Shown piece after piece: positions 31,786 through 42,567 of a stretch of 64,000 nucleotides of DNA (position 1 is its first letter; each line of letters starts with the position of its first letter). The notes under the pieces are model-generated. The model worked only from the letters and a program-made list of their open reading frames with translations. It ran no database searches and was not told the DNA's origin. The position numbers and the translations under genes were made by a program. Source of the DNA: Terfezia claveryi (taxonomy: Eukaryota > Ascomycota > Pezizomycetes > Pezizales > Pezizaceae); assembly GCA_015179025.1 (NCBI GenBank), contig WHUX01000218.1:22897-86896 (forward strand), read 5' to 3'.

Positions 31786-32962
31786 TACGAGATGATGGAG
31801 GCAGCACAAGCCAGATTGATGGGGAAGATTATGAGGGACCCGGAGGCGATTGGGGACTTGGTATTTGAGGATGAAGGGACGGCAGGGAGAAATTCAGAAC
31901 CAGGGGGAGATGGGATTATTTCGGGGAACCGTTCCCTATGAATGATGGCTACACTTCGGTCCTGACAGCTATCATGAGTAAGGCGGGGATCCTGATGGAG
32001 GGAGAGGACGCAGTACTGAGCTTCGGAGGGAAGGTAGAGAAGGAAGAAGTGCACATAGTAAACCTGGGGTTAAAAAGCGAGGCAAGTGGCAGCGGAAGAT
32101 TGAGGAAGAAAAAGAGGATTCAGAAGTCATCTATACAGATGGTAGCATGAGTGAGAATGGGAACGTGGGGAAGGCTGGTGCTCGGGAGGTGAGGTAGTGA
32201 AAGGGAAGATTGGGATCGGGAAGTTGACGATGGTATGGGATGGGGAAGTAGTGGGAATAAAGAAGGCACTGGCAGAGGCAGACGAGAGATGGAAAGTCTT
32301 AATTTTATCTGACTCGCAGGCGGCGTTAGCAGCCATCAAGAAAGCCGGGAAAAGAGGCAAGGCCAGAACAGGGGACTTGGTGCAGGTATTGGACTTGATT
32401 AAGGAAAAGGAGAGAACATGTCGCGGTGAGGTTGGGTTGGGTAAAAGCACTCAGTAGGGAACGAGAGAGCGGACGTCCTTGCGAAAGAGGGATCTGATAA
32501 CCTGTTCCCAGAATACTCTCAGATTACGGAAGGGGGACTGAGGCAGGCATGGAAAAGAAGGAGGGAAGCAGAAAGAAGGGTGGCAGGAACGGGGGGGGGA
32601 GAATAGTGAATTGGGGGTGGAAGGCTAGGATAAACTACGTCCACTGCAGAACCGGGAAGGGAAATCTCCAAGCCTGGCGAGCAAAATTGGACGACACTAT
32701 GCCGAACTTGTGGAAGAAACGTTGAGACAGGCGAGCACGTTGCCTTAGTCTGTCCGCGTGGGGAGGAAATCAGCCGGAGGTGGGGGAATTGGAGCGAGAT
32801 GGATGAGAGAGGGAGGTGGAAGAAGATGGTGAAGGATGGGGAGCAAGAATATGTGGTAGACCTGGTGGAGACGTTTCTCTCCCCTGGAGCTGACCTGAAC
32901 GGGAAAGGAAGAGGAGGTGGGAGGACCGGTAGGGGCGTGGCGGAGCACCTTGTAATGTGGTA
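31786..32962 (+). pseudogene. LINE ORF2 3' relic with ribonuclease H domain
   Basis: Fragments in shifted frames on the plus strand read EMMEAAQARLMGKIMRDPEA, then the ribonuclease H core. The core comprises VIYTDGSMSENGNVG, WDGEVVGIKKALAEA and VLILSDSQAALAAIK, then ERADVLAKEGSDN. A degenerate cysteine cluster and the C-terminus NWSEMDERGRW…VDLVETFLSPG follow. All the ribonuclease H acidic positions can be seen, but at least four frame changes or stops (for example near 32195, 32455 and 32725) break the frame. It is a Tad1-like LINE of a different family from the one at 25.5 kb. No poly(A) tail or target duplication was found. Confidence 0.85.
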
Positions 32963-33977
32963 GAGGTGTATCTATTCTACGAACTACGTATGGTGCCGGC
33001 AATAAGAAAACGACACCAATTGGATACCGACGAACTAGTCTAACTCCACAACCACAACGTATCTAAATCATTAAATGAAACCGTATATCGATAGATCCAG
33101 GCTTGTAGAAGAGGTCTTCGGTTTCAGATTTAAAATAAGTTGAAAATTGAAGGAGTTATAAAGGAAAGAAAAGTCAACTTTTGTATGAGAGAATTTGAGA
33201 ATGTTACATGCCAAGAGGTGCTAAGAGGTAATAGACTAACCTAAATAGGAAAAGATTAAAGACTAAGCTAGCTTCTGCCAATGACTTTTATATACATACT
33301 CCTTAAAAGCTACTGTTCTATATTGATATGTATCATGATATAGATATAGAGTTTATTGACATTTGTTATAGAAACACCAGATTATCAATTCAGATATAGA
33401 GTTCAAAGATAAATGAATAGTATCTCTTAAACCTTGTAAAGAGTATGTATATATATTATGAAAAGCTAAAGTTGCACTCATCAGTTACTGCTTTAGGTTA
33501 TCACGCTACCAAGTTAGAGGGTCCTAGCATTAATTTAGTACTTAGTCAGTAGTTTGGAGAATGTTACAATAGGTCATTTTTATGTTGCCAATACCATAAC
33601 AGTAACTATATATGACTATCTGACTAAGCTATATTAGCAACTACATTATTTGTGTCAGGTGCGTCAGATGCACTAGACGCCATATAGCAAAACTCAACGT
33701 TATGACGCAGAGGTATTTCCTCTAACACTCAGGATGTACGATAACCACTTCCAACGTTTCTACTCTAAGTCTTACTTAAGTTGTACTATTACTATGCAAG
33801 CTGATGTCCTGCGTTCTTAACATTTTACCTTAGAATTGACTTTGCTAATACACTTTTACCCGTCTATCCTCTTGACCATATCTAACCTTCTGTTGTCGTT
33901 CCCGGATTACTGTTCATCTATTTCATTCTCTCATGGTATCTATCTCCTAATCCTCTTTCCGGCATTCCTTGCCCTTA
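32963..33977. other. AT-rich stretch without a gene
   Basis: Stop-rich in all frames. A degenerate GTGTCAGGTGCGTCAG word at 33655-33670 recalls the CAGCA9-TGCGTCAGG motif. Otherwise nothing recognised. Confidence 0.4.
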
Positions 33978-34215
33978 CCCCACGTCCTTAACTTCTCTAT
34001 CCTACAATAGCTTTTTAGGTGTTCCTAAACCGACACCTCGCGTTTCTATCTTCTCCATCTTATGTTCATTTTTCTGATATTTCTTAGCTAAACCCCCGTG
34101 TTTCTAATTTCCCCATTCTACAATAGCCCTTCAGATATTTTTAATCTAACACCTCATGTTTATAACTTGCTCTATCCAATAATTGCCCTTTAGATGTTTC
34201 TATTCCTACTTGTCA
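33978..34215 (+). repeat. Four imperfect tandem copies of a ~58-bp unit
   Basis: Units share CCTCRYGTTTCTA…CTATCCTACAATAGC…TTTAGRTGTTTCTA words, starting near 33978, 34035, 34094 and 34151. Identity between copies is moderate, so the array is old. Confidence 0.6.
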
Positions 34216-34781
34216 TATTCTTTACTTAACCGTTATACTCTCTATGTATGCAAATGTTCTCCTTTTAATCTGCGTTTCATTTGCTAATTACCAAACATAT
34301 CTTCCATAAACAAAAAAAAACCTGATTTACAGCAGAAGTTCCTTACGACCTCCAACACCAAGAAATGTAATCCAATGTAATGCATACTTTTTCCTTCCAC
34401 CAAATTATATCTACCAACCTTCCCCGTCCTAGCTTCCAGTGAACATGTTTATGAAAAAGAAACATACGACTATACACAAGTAAAAGAAATACAGCTAACG
34501 AGATAATATAATCCCATAGAGAGAATAGCCTTAAAACTGACATAGAAAAACCCATTCCCTCAAACATCTGACTTCTTCAGTCACTTTCTGTGTCCTCTTC
34601 ATCTATATCCCCTGTCGCTATTAATGCATCATCAACCTCTAGGTTTAATGGTCTAGCCAATTCTACTGATGAATCTCTCAGTAGACTCCCTTCGCGATGG
34701 CGCTTCTCCGCTGGCACCTTTAATCTTTTATATGAGTGCTCTAGCTCCTTTCTCAATTCCGCCTTATATCGTGCTTCATTT
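34216..34781. other. No gene recognised
   Basis: AT-rich, with an A-run at 34311-34320. The open frames (34343-34567 minus, 34590-34976 plus) have no motif. Confidence 0.4.
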
Positions 34782-34808
34782 CATCAGCAAAAAAAAATCT
34801 GCGTCAGG
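34782..34808 (+). repeat. CAGCA9-TCTGCGTCAGG motif, copy 2
   Basis: CATCAGC, nine A, TCTGCGTCAGG. A second GTCAGGTGCTTC follows at 34829-34840, a word also adjoining the inverted copy at 50.55 kb. Confidence 0.7.
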
Positions 34809-35098
34809 ATGCGCCCTTCCTTCATGCACGTCAGGTGCTTCATGTCGCTGGCACTGCTTCAAGTATTTCCTATCTCATCCCTGTCCGTTCCTTACTTCGC
34901 GCTACCAATGTACGTCCATAAATTCCGACGTATTGCATTCTTATTTCTACTATTCATAAACACTTATAAACACTAAAAATCAAAAACTATACAAGATACA
35001 AAAAAAAAAAAAACTTCCCAAATCAGCTCTCTCCCATCCCACTACATATCCCAATAACATATACCAATAACCCTCCCCCCACTAAGCCCTCCCCCCGT

Positions 35099-35103
35099 CC
35101 CAC
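35099..35103. repeat. Chromovirus target-site duplication (left)
   Basis: CCCAC directly before the left LTR, repeated directly after the right LTR at 41385-41389. Five bp is the usual length for Ty3/Gypsy elements. Confidence 0.9.
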
Positions 35104-35657
35104 TGTTACAGCCGTCCTTTCCTAGCCGGGTTTGAGAGTCAGACGGGATTCTGTCCGACTCTCGTTATTGTTGATTGATATCGTTGTTATCTCTGTTCCC
35201 AAGATAAAGGGTCTCGGGAACCTTATTCCTTCCGGTGGCCTTGGCTAGGAAGGAAGCCTGTATATATAGCTTGCTCTCTCCGCCCTCTTGTTGGATCCCC
35301 ATCCAACGTCTTGTATATCCAATACAGGGCCTTGCTTCTCTCCACGCTGGTGCATCTCCCTTGTGCACCTCCTTGTCTCACCTCGACTCTGCAGCCCTGC
35401 TGCCCACCCCGCGAACCTCCTGTCCTTGCCTTGCCTCGCCTTGTGTTTGCAGCCCAGCTGCCTCCCTTGACACACGTGGCAACTGCTTCCGCGTGTCTCG
35501 TGTCCCCTGCCCTCTGCCCCTCTTGCCTCTTGCCCTTGCCTCCCGTCTCAGCCTCCCCCTGGTCACACACGTAGCGTTCCTACGTATGTGTTATCCTAGC
35601 CTTACCCTTGCCCCGGCGTACCCCTTGGTCGCCTTGTCCCCCAGAGCCCTCGTTACA
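35104..35657 (+). repeat. 5' LTR of the chromovirus
   Basis: Starts TGTTACAGCC and ends CCTCGTTACA. TATATATAG at 35258-35266 may serve as the TATA box, and a CT-rich stretch follows. Open frames within it on both strands are composition artefacts. Confidence 0.95.
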
Positions 35658-35692
35658 CTACGTTGGATCTTCTGACCAACTGGTACGCTGTC

Positions 35693-36892
35693 ATGTCCGG
35701 AACCCCTCCACCCGCTGTCAGGTTTCAAACCTGGAGGAACTCCCCTATACCCTCAGGACCGAATGAATTGAATGCCTATCGTCGAGAGATCATCGACATC
35801 TTCGAGGCCATAGATGCCATCGGGGCCGAACTCGGCAATAGCTTTGCCGTGGCTGAACGAAAACTGAGATCCGCCGATGAAGAAATCACAGTACTCCAAA
35901 ACGACCTTGACAATACCACCATCGCTCTGGCCAACGAGCGAACCATGATCCAGACCCTCAACCGCGCTATGGCCGCTATGTCGGCAACCCCACCCTCCGC
36001 ACCAACCGCCAAAATTGAATGTATTCCAACCCCCCCCAAATTCAATGGGGATAGGGCTCGCCTCCGAGCTTGGAAGAACTCGGTAAACCTCAAACTCAAT
36101 GGGGACTCAGCCAGATTCCCATCTGAGCAACACTGATTGGCTTATGTCTTTGCCCTGCTGGAGGGTAAGGCAGTAGATCAAATCCAGCCATATGTCCTCG
36201 AGACTGGGATTAAGCTGGACGGCATCCCGGCACTCTTCGCTATTCTAGACAGGGCTTTTGGGGACCCCGATGCCGTGGGCATGGCTAGCCGAGCCCTCCG
36301 AGCCCTGAAACAACGTAATTCGGATCTATCCACATATGTGGCAGAGTTCTCCAGGCTGGCAGCAGAAGTATTGTGGAACGACCAGTCAAAGCTCGAGCAG
36401 TTCCAGGAGGGACTGAATGACGAACTTCAACAGGCCATGGTCACCCTCCCAGAGACCAAGAGTCTCGACGAATTAATCGACCAGGCATCCAGGGTGGAAC
36501 AACGGATGGCTAGGTTGAGACACCGCCTTACCTTCCGCCCTGCCATCCACTCACCTCAGCAACCACAGCAACACCAACCACAGCAACACCAACAACAGCA
36601 ACCGACCCCCAAGCCTGCCCAAGTCCCGGCCTCGGCCAACAAACCCGCACACCCCTCTCTCGTGGCAGGTGGTGCCGTGCCTATGGACCTATCCGCAGGT
36701 AGACCACGGTTAACCCAGGAGGAGAGAGATCGCCGCCAGAATAATGGGTTATGCATTGTGTGTGGAAAAGGGGACCACTTTATTGCGGCATGTCCCCTCC
36801 GAAAAAACCACTCCCTAGCCGCTCATGCCATCTCGGAAGCCAGGATCGAAGAAGTTGGGGAAGATTCGGGAAAAGGGGAGTCCCTTGCCTAG
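35693..36892 (+). pseudogene. Chromovirus gag (one premature stop)
   Basis: The first ATG in frame after the LTR is at 35693 (MSGTPPPAVRFQTW). The frame continues to TAG at 36892 with a single TGA at 36134-36136 (EQH*LAYV), which a C-to-T change of CGA would explain. The protein has an N-terminal coiled coil, the retrotransposon gag region (FNGDRARLRAWKNSV…LEGKA…FQEGLNDELQQAM), a Gln/Pro-rich linker and a zinc knuckle CIVCGKGDHFIAAC near the end. It would form the particle and bind the RNA. The pol frame overlaps its 3' end in the -1 frame. Confidence 0.92.
36802..36808 (+). promoter_or_regulatory. Candidate -1 frameshift slippery heptamer between gag and pol
   Basis: A AAA AAC, read in the gag frame as CGA AAA AAC just after the zinc knuckle, is a classical -1 slippery heptamer. 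A -1 slip enters exactly the frame that is open from 36751 to 37446 and encodes the protease. ACTCCC at 36810-36815 could pair with GGGAGT at 36876-36881, but no strong pseudoknot was worked out. Confidence 0.65.
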
Positions 36893-37446
36893 TTACTGAC
36901 ACTAGCAAGGGACCTGCCCCAAGTCATTTATCTTTGTCTGCATTTTCTTTGCCTACATCTATGTCTGTTAATGAGTCTCGCCTGTTTGGCGAGCACTTCG
37001 TTGTACCTATAACTGTCAAATTCAATCGTAAAACAGTGGTCACATCAGCTCTCATAGATTGTAGTGCTTCAGGAATTGCCTTCATTGATCAGGCCTTCGT
37101 CAGTAAGAATTCCATCCCAACCTTCAAGCTCAACACCCCCCGCCTCCTCGATGTTATTGATGGCCGTCCTATCTCCTCCGGGGCTATCACCGACCTTGCT
37201 TGTTTACCCAGTGCCATTGGAGATCATTCGGAGAGCCTCCCGATGTTCGTGACCAAGCTAAAATACCCCATTGTTCTGGGGATCCCATGGCTCCGGATGC
37301 ATGATGTCTCCGTCAATTTCGGCTCCTATACATTGAATTTCAATAGCGGGTATTGCAAGAGACACTGTGGTGCCCCGCAGGCCGCCGTTAGGGGGTTATG
37401 TGCTTTACCTCCTATGGTAGAGGACCCCGCCCAAGTAGTATACTAG
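36808..37446 (+). pseudogene. Chromovirus protease region of pol
   Basis: Pol frame reached by a -1 shift from gag. The retropepsin-like active site is ALIDCSASGIAFID. The catalytic aspartate is present, but the usual D-C/S-G-A pattern reads D-C-S-A, as if GGT had become AGT. The flap/WLR end (IVLGIPWLRMHDVSVNF) is normal. The frame stops with TAG at 37444-37446, and a frameshift near 37590 is needed to reach the reverse-transcriptase frame. Confidence 0.85.
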
Positions 37447-37594
37447 ACCGCATATGTCAACGTTGGCAAACCCCCTGCTCCTACTCCTGATCCCCTAGTT
37501 CCCCCGGCTTCTACTAAACCCCTGAATGTCAGCTTCATTGGAGCTGGGGCCTTTGCTTACCTTACCAAACGACACAAACTAAAGGCCCATACGT

Positions 37595-39086
37595 GTCAAT
37601 CTGCGAAATTAACCTAGAGATTAATAAGATGAGACCTAAGGAGGAGTGGAAATCAATGGTCCCGGATAAATACCATGATTTTATCGACCTCTTCTCGGAA
37701 AAAGCCGCAGAAAAGCTTGCCCCCCATTGACCATACGACCACATAATCCCGTTAATTGAAGGAAAAACCCCCCCTTACGGCCCACTCTATGGAATGTCCC
37801 GACTGGAATTGGAAGCCCTGAAGAAGTACTTGGAGGAAAACCTCAACAAGAGTTTCATTCGCCATAGCTCCTCCCCAGCAGGTGCACCCGTATTGTTTGT
37901 GAAGAAATCGGATGGCTCCCTTAGGTTGTGCGTGGATTATCGCGGCCTGAATGAGATTACGGTAAAAAACAGGTACCCCTTGCCCCTGATCTAGGAGACA
38001 TTAGCCAGGCTCTCCAAGGCCAAATGGTTCACCAAATTGGACCTGAGAGGGGCCTACAACTTGGTACGAATTGCTGAGGGGGAGGAGTGGAAAACTACCT
38101 TCCGGACGCGATATGGCCATTTTGAGTACAATATGATGCCCTTCGGCCTAACCAACGCCCCCGCCTCCTTTCAGCACTTTATCAATGACACTCTGCGGGA
38201 CTTTCTGGATGTATTCTGCACCGCCTACCTAGACAATATCCTCATCTACTCGGATACCCTAGTGGAACACAAGATCCACGTCCGACAAGTGCTGGAGAAG
38301 CTGGAGCAGGCTAGGCTGTACCTTAAGCCTGAAAAATGCGAATTCCATGTCCAAGAGGTGAAGTACCTGGGCTTGATCATAACCACGGAAGGTATTAGGA
38401 TGGACCCCGCCAAAGTTGCTGCAATCCAAGAGTGGGAAACCCCAGCCAATTTGAAGGATGTGCAAGCCTTCCTAGGATTTGCCAACTTCTACTGCCGATT
38501 TATCTTGGGATACTCAAGAATCATGGCACCCCTGACGGTCTTGACGAAAACGAAGGTAGAAGCTGGCTCACACCTGACAAAAAGGGCCTTCCACTGGAAT
38601 CCAGAAGCCCAATCCGCCTTCCAGAACCTCAAGGAAGCCTTCTGCTCAGCCCCAATCCTGGCCCATTTTGACCCTGATAGCGAGTGCATCGTGGAAACGG
38701 ACGCCTCCGACTATGTCTCTGCCGGAATCCTGTCCCAGTATGTCGATGGAGTCCTCCACCCAGTGGCCTATTTCTCCAAAAAGCACTCCCCGGCGGAGTG
38801 TAATTACGAAATCTATGATAAGGAGTTAATGGCCATTGTGCGAGCATTTGAGGAATGGAGGCCCCACCTGGAGTCAGCGAAGGGGGTTATCGAGGTCCTT
38901 TCTGACCACAAGAACCTGGAATACTTCACAACTACCAAGTTGCTGAATCGCCGGCAGGCTAGGTGGTCGGAATTCCTGTCCCGGTTCAACTTCAAAATCA
39001 AGTACCGGCCAGGAAAGGCTGGTGGGAAGCCAGACGCACTGACCAGGAGATCAGGAGATCTCCCTAAGGGGGGGATGAAAGGCTGA
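37595..39086 (+). pseudogene. Chromovirus reverse transcriptase and ribonuclease H
   Basis: One frame carries RT motifs in order: [64 protein letters not shown] and [11 protein letters not shown]. Ribonuclease H follows with [31 protein letters not shown] and SDHKNLEYF. Two stops interrupt it, TGA at 37728-37730 and TAG at 37992-37994. The catalytic YxDD box reads YLDN: the second active-site aspartate is lost by what would be a GAC-to-AAC change, so the enzyme would be inactive even without the stops. The frame ends TGA at 39086. Confidence 0.95.
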
Positions 39087-40612
39087 AGTAGCAGAATCAG
39101 GTGGTACTGAAACCTGAAAATCTCGACCTGGTGGCCAATACCCTTGTGGAAGCTGAGGCTGACCTCCGACAACTAGTGAGACAGGCATATGAGGACGACC
39201 CCCTGACCAAGGAAATTATCACCGCATGGATTCTGGCCAGCGCCGCCACCCCAAGATCTCCCTAGCCGAGTGTACCGTCCAGGAAGGCCTCCTCTACCAC
39301 TCGAATGGCTGTATGTGCCGGAAGGAGAGCTGCGCCTTCGATTGATCAAGGAACACCATGACAGCCTGGTTGCAGGTCACCCTGGAGTGGCCAAAACGTT
39401 AGAGCTTCTGGCCAGGGAATACACATGGATTGACCAACGGAAGGACGTGGAGCGGTACGTACGGAACTGCCACGTTTGCAAGCGTGCTAAGCCTGTCCGC
39501 ACGCCCCGTATGGGACCCTGAAACCTCTAGATATCCCTGATCGGCCGTGGCTGCACCTGACTATGGACTTCGTGACAGGGTTGCCAGAAGATTCGGGGTT
39601 CAATGCCATCTTGATGGTGGTAGATCGGTTGACAAAAATGAGGTATGTTATACCTTGCCGGGACACCTGCTCCACCCCAGAGTTAGCCAATCTCTACCTC
39701 AACAATATATTCCAATACCATGGCCTTCCTGAGTCGATCGTATCTGACCGTGGCCCTTAGTTTACCTCAGAATTCTGGCAAGCCTTCTGGAACTTCTGGG
39801 GATCAAAGTACGCCTGTCAACGGCATATTACCCCCAGACGGACGGCCAATCGGAGAGGATGAACGCCATTATGGAGCAATATCTGCGGGCCTTTGTCAAC
39901 TACCAGCAGGATAACTGGGTTTCGCTGCTGGCCACCTGCGAATTCGCCGTGAACAACCAGTTCTCGGAATCCTCCAAAACCTCTCCTTTCCTGGCCAATT
40001 ACGGTTGGCACCCCCGATTCGTGGACACTCTAGCTCCCCTGCAGAGAGCCCAACCCCCAGCCAAGGAATTCGCAGCCGGAATCGCTGAGCTCCACTCGAC
40101 CCTGAAGGCAGAGCTGAGGTATGCGCAAGCCAGGCAAGCCGAATATGCCAACGGCTCACGGTTGTCAGCCCCCAGATATCAGCCAGGCGACAAAGTATGG
40201 CTCTCCAGCCGGCACTTCCGAACAGAACGGCCCTCCCCAAGCTCGACCACAAGTTCCTGGGTCCATTTGAGGTGTTGGCCGCTGTGGGCACTCATGCCTA
40301 CCGCCTGAGGTTCCCCAAGGACATCAAACGACATCCAGTCGTCCATGTCTCCGAGATCGAGCCTGCCGCTAGCGACCCTCTCCCCAGCCAGAAACACCCT
40401 CCACCTCCCCCCGTGGTTATCGAAGGTGAGGAGGAATGGGAGGTAGAGGAAGTGCTGGACTCCCGAAGAAGGTATGGCACCTGCAATATAAGGTCAAATG
40501 GCTGGGAGATGAGGAGACGACCTGGCAACCAGCGGAGGACCTGGGAAACGCACAGGACTTGGTCACCCTGTTCCACCAGCGTTACCTCCGGAAGCCTCGC
40601 CCCGCCCAATGA
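39087..40612 (+). pseudogene. Chromovirus integrase and chromodomain
   Basis: Spread over four frame segments. The zinc-binding part has HHDSLVAGHPG and CHVCKRAK. The catalytic triad is present in LTMDFVTGLP, VSDRGP*FTSEFW (stop TAG at 39758-39760, where Gln is usual) and TDGQSERMN. Then come the GPF-type motif (FLGPFEVLAAVGTHAYRL, FPKDIKRHPVVHVSEIEP) and a chromodomain split by a frameshift (EWEVEEVLDSRRRYG, then LQYKVKWLGDEETTWQPAED). Pol ends TGA at 40610-40612. In intact relatives the chromodomain steers integration to modified chromatin. One-base shifts lie near 39515, 39800, 40220 and 40475. Confidence 0.93.
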
Positions 40613-40817
40613 TGTTCTTGTCATCCTGGAATTGGTTATTAGGGTCGTTTTGTCGCTGTTGTTATTGTCGTTTTGTTGGGATTATTGTTGGTACGTACTT
40701 CCGGCGTTGGGGTTGTGTTATGGGTTATTGGTTATTGGTTTTAGTCGCCTGTTTTGTTTGTTTGTTTTTGTCTTGCCTTTCGCCTTGTCTTGTCTTTCGT
40801 CGCTGGGGCTCCGAGCC

Positions 40818-40830
40818 TAAAGGGGGATAG
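40818..40830 (+). promoter_or_regulatory. Polypurine tract of the chromovirus
   Basis: TAAAGGGGGATAG immediately before the right LTR, the expected primer for plus-strand DNA synthesis. Confidence 0.85.
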
Positions 40831-41384
40831 TGTCACAGCCGTCCTTTCCTAGCCGGGTTTGAGAGTCAGACGGGATTCCGTCCGACTCTCGTTATTGTTG
40901 ATTGATATCGTTGTTATCTCTGTTCCCGAGATAAGGGGTCTCGGGAACCTTATTCCTTCCGGTGGCCTTGGCTAGGAAGGAAGCCTGTATATATAACTTG
41001 CTCTCTCCGCCCTCTCGTTGGATCCCCATCCAACGTCTTGTATATCCAATATAGGGCCTTGCTTCTCTCCACGCTAGTGCATCTCCCTTGTGCACCTCCT
41101 TGTCTCACCTCGACTCTGCAGCCCTGCTGCCCACCCCGCGAACCTCCTGTCCTTGCCTTGCCTCGCCTTGTGTTTGCAGCCCAGCTGCCTCCCTTGACAC
41201 ACGCGGCAACTGCTTCCGCATGTCTCGTATCCCCTGCCCTCTGCCCCTCTTGCCTCTTGCCCTTGCCTCCCGTCTCAGCCTCCCCCTGGTCACACACGTA
41301 GCATTCCTACGTATATGTTATCCTAGCCTTGCCCTTGCCCTGGCATACCCCTTGGTCGCCTTGTCCCCCAGAGCCCTCGTTACA
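40831..41384 (+). repeat. 3' LTR of the chromovirus
   Basis: 554 bp, starting TGTCACAGCC and ending CCTCGTTACA, collinear with the left LTR without indels. Confidence 0.95.
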
Positions 41385-41389
41385 CCCAC
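41385..41389. repeat. Chromovirus target-site duplication (right)
   Basis: Second CCCAC copy. Confidence 0.9.
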
Positions 41390-41493
41390 CATACATTCCA
41401 ATAACCCTCCACCCATCCCACCATATATCCCAATAACACTTCCCCTCTCAGTCCCAATTACCCCCCCGCCCGACGCTGTGTATCCCCTTTTCT

Positions 41494-42534
41494 TCATGCC
41501 TCCGTTTGTAGTAGTCCTAAGGCAGCGTATGTTACACCCCCATTTATTTCTGCCTTCACATGCCTCACGGCTCTCCTCACCAGTTGTCTATTTGTGAGTC
41601 TTCCGCCAGCCTCCGTATTGGCTGCGGCTCTTGCCGCCAAGTCCGTAACATAGTCCACGACCACCGCTCTGAACTGAAATACCTGCTTGCCAGTTAGTTT
41701 GTCCCCTTCCCCGTAGCAGAGTACCCTTAGCCCTCCCCCGGCATCACTCTCATGGATTGCATCATGAAATGCGGCTTTATGCTTCGCCTCTAGATCGGCT
41801 AGCACCCACTGTTGTCGGCGTATCCGACGCCGACAATCCTCCAAACTTTCCTCAAATTTATGGTCCCTTCGTGGAACCCCCCTCCTACCCCCTGTCCTCC
41901 TTGCGACCTCTTCTTCCGAGTCCTCTATCTCGTCCATATAATACTCTGGCCCATCAAATCGGCCCAGATTGAAGTAGTACGTGCTTGCGTTGCACACAGC
42001 AGGAGGGGGACTATTAGCTCTCACTGCTAGGTCCCTATGCAACACAATCAATAACTTGATTGGTCGTGCTTCAGTTAAATGCAAAAATGCCTCTAACTCA
42101 TCGTCGGATCGGATGTGCATGGTCTGGGGTGGTATCATAAGAGGATCACCTGCCGCAGGGTCAGGGTCCTCCAATGAGCCTATTATTTCTCTTACCTTCC
42201 GTCCATCTAGAAGCTGAGAAGAAACCTTTACGTGGAGTGCGTTTAATGACGCTTCATATAGAACCCCCAACTTTTTGACACCTGTTGCATTCCAATTCCA
42301 AACCCGAGGCTGCGGATGGTGTACCGCATCCTCTAGATCCAGGATGTAAATGACAACTAGGTGTCCATCCTCAAACCTGCCCCTCTTGCTGGGAGCCCTC
42401 TCTTCTGCGTCGGCTCCTTCCTTATCTTCAACCTGCCCTGCCCCTGCCGCGAGCTCTTCTCGAGCTGCTGCCCTCTTTCGTTTCCCATAGGATTCCCGTA
42501 CCTTTTTAAAACAATCGAGCATAAGCTCATTCAA
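41494..42534 (-). CDS. Unrecognised protein, probably transposon-associated and truncated
   Basis: Open frame of 346 codons in a GC-rich island. In-frame coding-like sequence (GLDDFPVSGAAVIRRDP) continues upstream past a TAG at 42567-42565, so the annotated start is probably only the first ATG after a disabling stop. The N-terminal third is basic and Ala/Glu-rich (KRKRAAAREELAAGAG). The middle has an ordered-looking region (VKVSSQLLDGRKVREIIGSL, then HIRSDDELEAFLHLTEARPI…LLIVLHRD) with a PB1-like flavour. The C-terminus is charged and helical (CRRRIRRQQWVLADLEAKHK), ending VRHVKAEINGGVTYAALG. I do not know the family. Its position between the chromovirus and a Plavaka-type transposase suggests a passenger gene of a DNA transposon. 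Confidence 0.5.
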   Translation of the reverse strand: MNELMLDCFKKVRESYGKRKRAAAREELAAGAGQVEDKEGADAEERAPSKRGRFEDGHLVVIYILDLEDAVHHPQPRVWNWNATGVKKLGVLYEASLNALHVKVSSQLLDGRKVREIIGSLEDPDPAAGDPLMIPPQTMHIRSDDELEAFLHLTEARPIKLLIVLHRDLAVRANSPPPAVCNASTYYFNLGRFDGPEYYMDEIEDSEEEVARRTGGRRGVPRRDHKFEESLEDCRRRIRRQQWVLADLEAKHKAAFHDAIHESDAGGGLRVLCYGEGDKLTGKQVFQFRAVVVDYVTDLAARAAANTEAGGRLTNRQLVRRAVRHVKAEINGGVTYAALGLLQTEA

Positions 42535-42567
42535 TGCCTTGTAGGTAGGTTTCGTATCATCCGTCTA

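Larger units (their letters stand above)
35104..41384 (+). mobile_element. Ty3/Gypsy chromovirus, full length, inactive
   Basis: A 6281-bp LTR retrotransposon with two 554-bp LTRs (TG…CA), a 5-bp CCCAC target duplication, and gag with a zinc knuckle. Its pol domains run in the order protease, reverse transcriptase, ribonuclease H, integrase, chromodomain, and a polypurine tract precedes the right LTR. The domain order and chromodomain define it as a chromovirus. Both gag and pol contain stops and pol contains frameshifts, so it is no longer autonomous. The LTRs differ at 16 positions by my count, all transitions, giving about 97% identity. Confidence 0.96.

Noticed and set aside
35223..35675. 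Open frames on both strands inside the LTRs (35223-35675, 40892-41597)
   Set aside because: They repeat identically in both LTRs, have skewed Leu/Pro/Ser or Arg/Gly composition from CT-rich DNA, and match no domain.
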